A stretch of DNA of 64,000 bases from Rhytidiadelphus loreus (Eukaryota; Streptophyta; Bryopsida; Hypnales; Hylocomiaceae): the NCBI GenBank assembly GCA_947034895.1, contig OX344761.1, positions 78,181,839 through 78,245,838 on the forward strand, in the 5' to 3' direction. Of the stretch, positions 57,701-64,000 are shown in pieces. Under the pieces are notes generated by a model, which was given only the letters and a program-made list of their open reading frames with translations, was not told the origin of the DNA and ran no database searches. The first letter of the stretch is position 1, and every line of letters starts with the position of its first letter. A program made the position numbers and the translations under genes.

Positions 57701-60700
57701 ACATAAAGTTAGTGTGAATTGTGAAGTTAGTGTCTAGTGAAGTGTAGTTGAAGCTTGAAATAAGATTGATCTCTTTAATATTTCAACCTATAAGATTTTG
57801 GTTGTGGGTGTGCAGAAACCTTGGAAATAACCGATTCAAAGGGACATTCTCCACCGGTCCTTATTTTAATGCAAAGTGGTTAGATTTATCCAACAATGAC
57901 TTCACTGGTATCCAACTTGCAAATTACATTGGATCCATTCAATATCCAAACTTGAGCACTATATACATGCCCTCTTTAACATCATTGTGAGTTCATCTAA
58001 CCTACTTGAATGTTTCTCATGATGGACCTCCACATATTATAATATTCTATTTATGAATGATTGCAAGAAATACTTCAACTATTTTCTTTAGGACATAGTA
58101 AAGAGGGGGATTAGCCATAACATTTGCATTATACCTCTTAAAGACTTGAAATTTATAATTAAGATACATAAGACTATTCTAGATACACGTTGCGTAGTTT
58201 ATCCACATCAATCTTCCAAAATTAGTCTAATTATATCAACCTTTTCCATGTTGGAAGATTTGTACATTTTAAAAGTCAAACAATTAGTCAATTTGAAGGT
58301 TGATATTGGGACTTGAGGTCGTCTAATATTAAGATTACACAAACTAATGAAGAACATTTTGAAAATAAGAATATCGTTGTCTTGCACTCATACTCAAAGC
58401 GCATTTCTTTTGTATAATGAAAAGACCATACAATTCTTTCTTTTGACATATAACTGATCCCCCTTGTTGGATTGAAAAATAATGGGTAAAAAATCATTTC
58501 TTTCAATTATTATTCTTCAAAATTCAAACATCAAAGTATCTATTTCTTGAAAATTTCCATCAACTTATTTTTATTCATAGTTTTGAAAAAAGATTAATTC
58601 TCACTTGAAAATTTAAAATTTAAAATTCTTAGTATTAGATTAGTTTTTAGTAAGTTGTTATATTCTTAAAATTGAATTATTAATATTTCATAATATTCAT
58701 TGTACTATAGTTCATTAGCTCAAAATTTGTTGGTGTTTCCAACACAAACCTTTATATATTTGAATATATAAATATATGCAAATGTAAAAAAGAGGAGTTT
58801 TATTATATATAAATGTTTGTAACTATTAGTTATCAACATTTGCTAAGATAGTGGACACTACCATAAACTTATAACTTGAAAATTTGTACTGAAACAGGAA
58901 TATTTCTTCTAACAATTTCTACAAACAATTTCCGAGGGAAATTTTTGCAATGCCTTCATTACAAACCTTGTAAGTTTGTGCATTTCTATCTAAAAAATCA
59001 TGAAACTTTTGTGCTTGAAGTGAACACCATAATATGAAAATTTGATGATTCTTGATCTAGGATTAAATCTTTCAATTCTAAAAAAATGTATTCTAGAAAT
59101 TCACATAGTAATGTAAATTAGGCTACATTGAAAATGCTAATTCATTAGTTTGTAAAAACAAAAGGTACATTGATTAATTGAGTTGCTATTAAACTTTTTC
59201 TATGTGTAGAAATCTGATCATAAATGTTGCCAACTTAGTTAGACCGATTTGATTTGATGTTTTCATATATTTTTAAATTATTTTTGTCAATGTTGATTTC
59301 AAATGCTAAAGCTTCACTCACATATGGATTTTGAGATATTTCTAATCATAAATTTGTATGAATCTACATGACTTTAAGCCACAAATATATCTTATTGGAT
59401 GTTGGATGTGCAGGGATTTGAGTAAGAACAACTTCTTTGGTTCAATTGACTTTGGAAGCCTCAATACTTCTATATTGCTAGATTCCTTGTAAGAAAACTA
59501 CTACTTTGACTAAATTTGGTCCTCATCCATGTTATCATGTGATGTAAATTCTAATTTTATCTTTTCAATTTCTACATTCAAAACTTACATTCAACAAAAA
59601 AAAAGTGTAAGAGATCTTTTATTTCAATGATAATAATTTATTTTTAAGTAAATTTTGATTTGCATTTAAGATCATATTCCAGCTTGATTAATTTGCTATT
59701 TGCACATTCAAACTTCATTTTCAAGTGCAATTCATTTATTAAAAAATTTCCAAAAATATAATTGATATTCTATTGTATAGATAAACTATACGTATTTTAT
59801 TTATAAATAAATCATAATTAAGAAAAAATATATGCTCAATATTTAAAATTAAATTCACGAAGAAAAAAAATTCTCTAACTCTAAATAACTTTATCATGTA
59901 TAAGTTTATCGAGAAATACTTTCTATTATCTAAGGCATTTATGGCTATGGTTTCTAAAGAAACTTCACTTGAAACATTATTGTATTTTGGACTTGAATGT
60001 AGAGCTTAAAATTGCATTACATTACATGTGTTTTTGCTGCTCTAGAGGGCTGCAAGTTCCCCTGCGTTCCCAAACGTTGGGAACTTTGCAAATGTAGGAT
60101 ACTGATGTAGTCGAGTATCGACCACATCAGCAAATAATAATAAAAAATTTAATTAAAAATAAAAAATAAAAAATAATTTATTATTTATTTTAATATTTTA
60201 ATATTTTTTTAATATTTTTCTTTCCAGACAATACAGGCTGGTTCCCAGCAACGGGAACTAGCCTGAAACGACCCTCCCAAAGGGCTGAATCCCTTCTAAT
60301 GATTTGTTCAATCTTTGAAATATTACAATATTACAATAAATAAAGATGACATGTTGTAATTCTATTACCAAAATGTAGGTTGAGGTTTAAACATGAACAA
60401 ATTCATTAAATAAAAGAGGCATTAATTTATATAGGATTTTGTGATTGTTCATGACAACATTTATATTTGCTTATTAGTTGAGAGCTTTGATATTTTGATG
60501 AATATAGTTCAAAACCTTTGTTTACTTGATTGCATCAATAAAGAATGGATAAAAATGTGTAAACCAACGACATTTATGGTTAACAAATTGCGATCTAAAT
60601 TGATGATTTGAAAATTGTGATCATATATTTTTAGCATTGTTTTCAAATAGTTGTATTTTAATCCTAAAGCTATTGAAATCCTTAATTCTTTCATCCGTAA

Positions 60701-61764
60701 CTTCTATTACTGTGTTGTGGTTTTGGACTTTTAGGTATATCAACAATAATAACTTCAATGGGACATTCTTCACTAGTGCTTACGTTAATCCTATGATTAT
60801 GGATTTATCCAATAATCAATTCAATGATATCACGTTTCATGAATACATTGACAACACTTTTCCCAATGGCAACTTGTATATACCAAATCTTCAAGAAATG
60901 TAAGATTCAAATAATGTTGTTGTATTAATTTCAAGGTTGGTTCAAATATTTGAGTGCAATATTTATACTTAGATAGCCTCACTGACATTTGACTTGTCTT
61001 TCTATTTATTTAGACATTTTCAAAACAACAATTTAAAAGGACAATTTCCAGCTCATATTCTAAAGGCACCAAGATTACAGATTTTGTGAGTCAATCCATA
61101 TCATTTCTATAATGATTTTACCATATTTTATTTCATTTTGTTTTATAACGCCTACTACCCTCATTGTATATTTAAAAATGTGTTGAAGATATACAATTAT
61201 TCAACCAAATGAACCAATAAATACAACATCTAGGGAATACAACCTTTATATATTTTATAAAATTTTAATGATTTTGCAATTCATTGTTTTTTATTGATAA
61301 ATTTTTGGAATTATATATGTTCAATGCTCACTACTTGCATTCATTTTTCAGGCATGCAAGTCAAAATCAATATCAGACTTTGCAACTTCCGGACATCAAT
61401 TTTGAAAATTCTAGCTTGTCACAAATACTTATAACAAATAATGAGCTTAGTTCAGTGAAATATTCAACATTAGGACCATTCACAACCTACAACATCCAAT
61501 ATTCAAATTTGCTTTTGTAAGTATTCTTTTCTTTTTTCATTTTGAAATTCTTTTGCTTGTGTTTCTTCATCATTTCCTTTTGAATAATTTGAAGTCAAAT
61601 TGTTATTGTTTATTTGTATTAGTCATTGCCAAATCAAAATAACATCTAAGGTAATTATATGTATGGAATTGACAGCCTTGGTAGCAATCCTATATGCGAC
61701 AAAATTGAAAATCCAATTTTATCAAATACATGTCGCTTGGGTCCATTAGATCGAGATCTTCCAG
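54719..61764 (+). CDS. LRR receptor-like kinase gene, subfamily VIII type: signal peptide and ectodomain (5' part, 14 exons)
   Basis: Coding exons: 54719-55007, 55565-55793, 56176-56304, 56416-56490, 56834-56911, 57068-57148, 57537-57617, 57816-57986, 58898-58969, 59414-59488, 60735-60899, 61014-61085, 61352-61516, 61676-61764. Splice phases are continuous (1, then 2 throughout, then 1), giving about 590 residues. A signal sequence (GFLMVALLFVTATMFVFEDV) is followed by an LRRNT-like cap (ADALNAVFQIWSNQNP, WIGVGCT) and LRRs, nearly one per 72-81-bp exon (LTGPVPDEIFHMPNLTSL). The end, GSNPICDK then LGPLDRDLPG, is the Cys cap seen in LRR-VIII receptors. Transmembrane and kinase exons are not seen before 64000 and should lie downstream. 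The start ATG (54719) is the first of several; ATG 54785 gives a more usual signal peptide. Confidence 0.85.
55047..55189. mobile_element. MITE family M1, degraded copy, LRR gene intron 1
   Basis: GTCAAATTCG at the left and TGGAATACCGCCAATTTAAC plus CTTGAC at the right resemble the M1 ends, but the left end is poorly kept. Confidence 0.5.
55963..56133. mobile_element. MITE family M1, LRR gene intron 2
   Basis: 171 bp. GTCAATTTCTTTAAAATGGC at the left pairs imperfectly with ATCACCAATTTAACAAAATT-GAC at the right. Ends about 40 bp before the acceptor of coding exon 3. Confidence 0.8.
56665..56816. mobile_element. MITE family M1, LRR gene intron 4
   Basis: 152 bp, ends GTCAATTAAATCATGAAATT and CGCCCAATTAACAATGAC. 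More diverged than the intron 2 copy. Ends 17 bp before the start of coding exon 5. Confidence 0.65.
60045..60276. mobile_element. Small non-autonomous element (GAGGGC...CCCTC), copy 2, LRR gene intron 10
   Basis: Colinear with 18742-18945: GAGGGCTGCAAGTTCCCCTG, GATGTAGTCGAG...GACCACATCA, an AT-rich core, TTCCCAGCAACGGGAA and ACCCTC. Confidence 0.65.
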
Positions 61765-64000
61765 GTATGATACCCATTATATTTATTTTAAACACACTAG
61801 AGAAGTTTGGATTTTAACCCCTACAAGACCAAGATTCTTTTTTTTTTTGTCAAAAAACACTCAAAATTGCCATTTCTATTGCAAGGTGCAAATTATTTTT
61901 AAATTTTCTTTTTTCCTTCATATCTAATTATAGGATCTTGTACTAGACTAGTATAAGAATGTGTAGAAGAAATTTGAGTGACTTTGTGTTCCAAGTGAAG
62001 AAATTTTTTTTTGCCATACCTTGATCAATTAGATTTTTTTACTTTGAATCTTCTTAATATATCAAAAATTTGCACTATTGATTTTAAAAGTTAGAATTTC
62101 TTACATTGAAGAATTGAGATGAAAGTTCAAGATAAATAATTTTTAAATTTTTTTTAAATAAAAGTAGGGAGGAAATAAAAGGAAAATTTAAATCATTATT
62201 AGTTCTCAAATGAAATTGAAACACAATAATTCCAATAGTGCAATTGTCCTAGCAAACAAACTAAATGTCGTGAAAATTGAATATAAAAATGAATAATATA
62301 AGTTATTTTTTGAAGAAGATGCTCTAAAAAATAAATAATCATTAATACGACTTAAGTTAAGATTTGATAAATTTAGAGATTATCAATATAAATGTAGTCC
62401 AAAACAATGAATATACATAGAAAGGAGTTTGATTATTTAATATTTATTATATAATAAAATATACGAATTAATCTTTGAATTTGACAAGTATGTTTTTTTT
62501 TTCAAGTTTTCTCAAGACTGATCACTTGATTTAAAAAAGTTTTGATTGACTTTTGATGGTCACCTCAACAAAGTTAATATTTGATCTTGATGTGGTACAT
62601 AAAATTTGGTTTAAAAAATTAGAGAGCCCTAATCTCCTCTTTGCTTGAATTTTTTAAGAATGAACCATGTAGTTGCAAGAAAGATGCATACTATTTTGTT
62701 GATTAGTCGCAACTCTTGTGAATATTTTGAAGTACATCAAAATTAGAAACAATTTTTTTTAAATGAAAAAACGATGGATAAGGATGAGACTTATAAAAAG
62801 ATTTTATAATTAGAAGATAAAATATAGAATATTTTTTGAAGTTGGAGAACAAAAACATGCAAAATCTCAAGAAAGTAGTTTTGAATATTCTAATTTTTAA
62901 ACATGGAAATATAAAAATAAATGACATCAATTTTTTTAATGTATGAAAATTCTATGAGATGGTTATACACCAAAAAATCACTATAATATATTATCCCATG
63001 TGCGCAAATGGATGTTGAAGGGACCTTAAATTGCTAATCACACTACACAACATAGAATTTATTTATTTTTGTATGTCTTTTTACAACCATTGAAAGTCTT
63101 TCATAAAAACATCCATTTTAAATTTAGCTTCAAATTCTTAACAAGGGTACTTAATTATGATTGTGCTACCAATCCATAAATGCGCTAGTATGACATATTT
63201 ACATAAATCAAAATTCAAAATTAGATTAATTTTAATGAATAAAATAATATTGAAATAAAATAAAATGTTTATATTTATAACCACCTATAGTATGATTTTC
63301 CACAATATTGGACAATATGGTATGCAAAGGGTGATCAATCAATAAGTAAAAATAAAATGCACATTTTTACCAATAGTATAGAACAACATGGTATCAATGA
63401 ATTTAAATATGAATATGAAGTTTTGAATATAATAACTTATGCAAAAAGACATGAATATGAAATGACAAAAGTTGAAATTAATCATTTTAAAAATTCAATG
63501 TTTTTTGCAAACTACCTGAGGAATGAAATATGAAACATTTTCAATGAACATGTAACAAAAATAAACAAGTGTTGCATTTGAAAATGAAGAATTTGTCAAT
63601 AATGATTTTCTACATTCATTATTGTGTTCAATTTCAACTTGAAATTGTCAAGAATCAATTGAATGTGATCATTTCAATAATATCTTATAATGACTATGTA
63701 TGCCCTTCCATTGAAGTTTTGTTGACTTTGTAATGTCATGATTACCCCCTAAAGGCCCAGGCATTCAAATTTCAAACAATGAATGAATACAAACACATCC
63801 CAAACAAGCAAAAAATACAAACAAGTAAAATAAAAGTAAAATAAAAATCTTCAAAAATCACTATGCTTAGAACTTAACATTTTGAAATTAGAGGGAATTT
63901 TTTTTGGTATAAATCACAAATATTCAATCTCCAATAGATTTAGAAGGAATTTCTCAATTTTGAGCTTCAAATATTATTGAAAAATATTGGTTTGTATACT
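61765..64000 (+). other. Intron 14 of the LRR gene (to window end) with a MITE M2 fragment
   Basis: No further exon recognised in 2.2 kb of AT-rich DNA after the donor at 61765. A family M2 fragment starts near 61816 (AACCCCTACAAGACCAAGAT, then CACTCAAAATTGCCATTTCT and TATAGGATCTTGTACTAGAC). CCCCCTAAAGGCCCAGG near 63745 is another M2-end-like motif. Confidence 0.55.

Overview
This is AT-rich, gene-poor and repeat-rich nuclear DNA of a land plant. Support comes from plant-type spliced genes (phosphatase PP7, an LRR receptor gene of subfamily VIII type), a CACTA transposon with a captured dynamin-related fragment, a Ty1/copia retrotransposon with an initiator-tRNA primer site, and AAACCCTAA telo-boxes. 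Two H1/H5-like (H15) proteins with arginine-rich tails resemble the male-germline H1 proteins that are processed into sperm protamines in liverworts. A liverwort or other bryophyte is therefore my best guess, but this is inference and the species is not identified.

Layout. 1-6.8 kb: the apparent last exon of a GT14 (core-2/I-branching) glycosyltransferase at 660-824, then gene-free AT-rich DNA with large inverted repeats. 6.9-12.4 kb: a complete CACTA transposon (TIRs, 3-bp AAT target duplication, subterminal repeats). It carries a DUF4216 open reading frame, an antisense dynamin-related (DRP1-type) GTPase fragment and a nested hairpin MITE. 13.9-23.4 kb: two same-strand H15 genes (15452-16653 and 22527-23363) separated by about 6 kb of AT-rich DNA. 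23.6-28.7 kb, minus strand: a complete seven-exon PP7 phosphatase gene, reconstructed exon by exon, with repeat-laden introns and a tandemly repeated leader region to about 29.5 kb. It is convergent with the second H15 gene.

30-37.5 kb: mostly empty AT-rich DNA. 37.6-38.0 kb: a small secreted-protein gene. 38.1-43.7 kb: a full-length Ty1/copia element with LTRs I could not tell apart and a perfect 5-bp target duplication, lying between that gene and a truncated duplicate of its 3' end. 44.3-44.8 kb: an orphan 152-residue ORF behind a TATA box. 45-53 kb: repeats, MITEs and minisatellites. 53-64 kb, plus strand: the signal peptide and ectodomain of an LRR-VIII-like receptor gene (14 exons found), whose introns hold several MITEs. 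Its transmembrane and kinase parts lie beyond the window.

Functionally, the host genes concern sperm or chromatin packaging (H15 pair), nuclear/stress signalling (PP7), cell-surface perception (LRR gene) and glycan synthesis (GT14 exon). No operon-like cooperation is implied. The most unusual object is the gene-capturing CACTA element. The PP7 gene, whose introns and leader have been enlarged by several independent kinds of repeat, comes next. All splice sites were placed by eye from GT/AG consensus, phase continuity and recalled family sequence; none was tested with transcripts.
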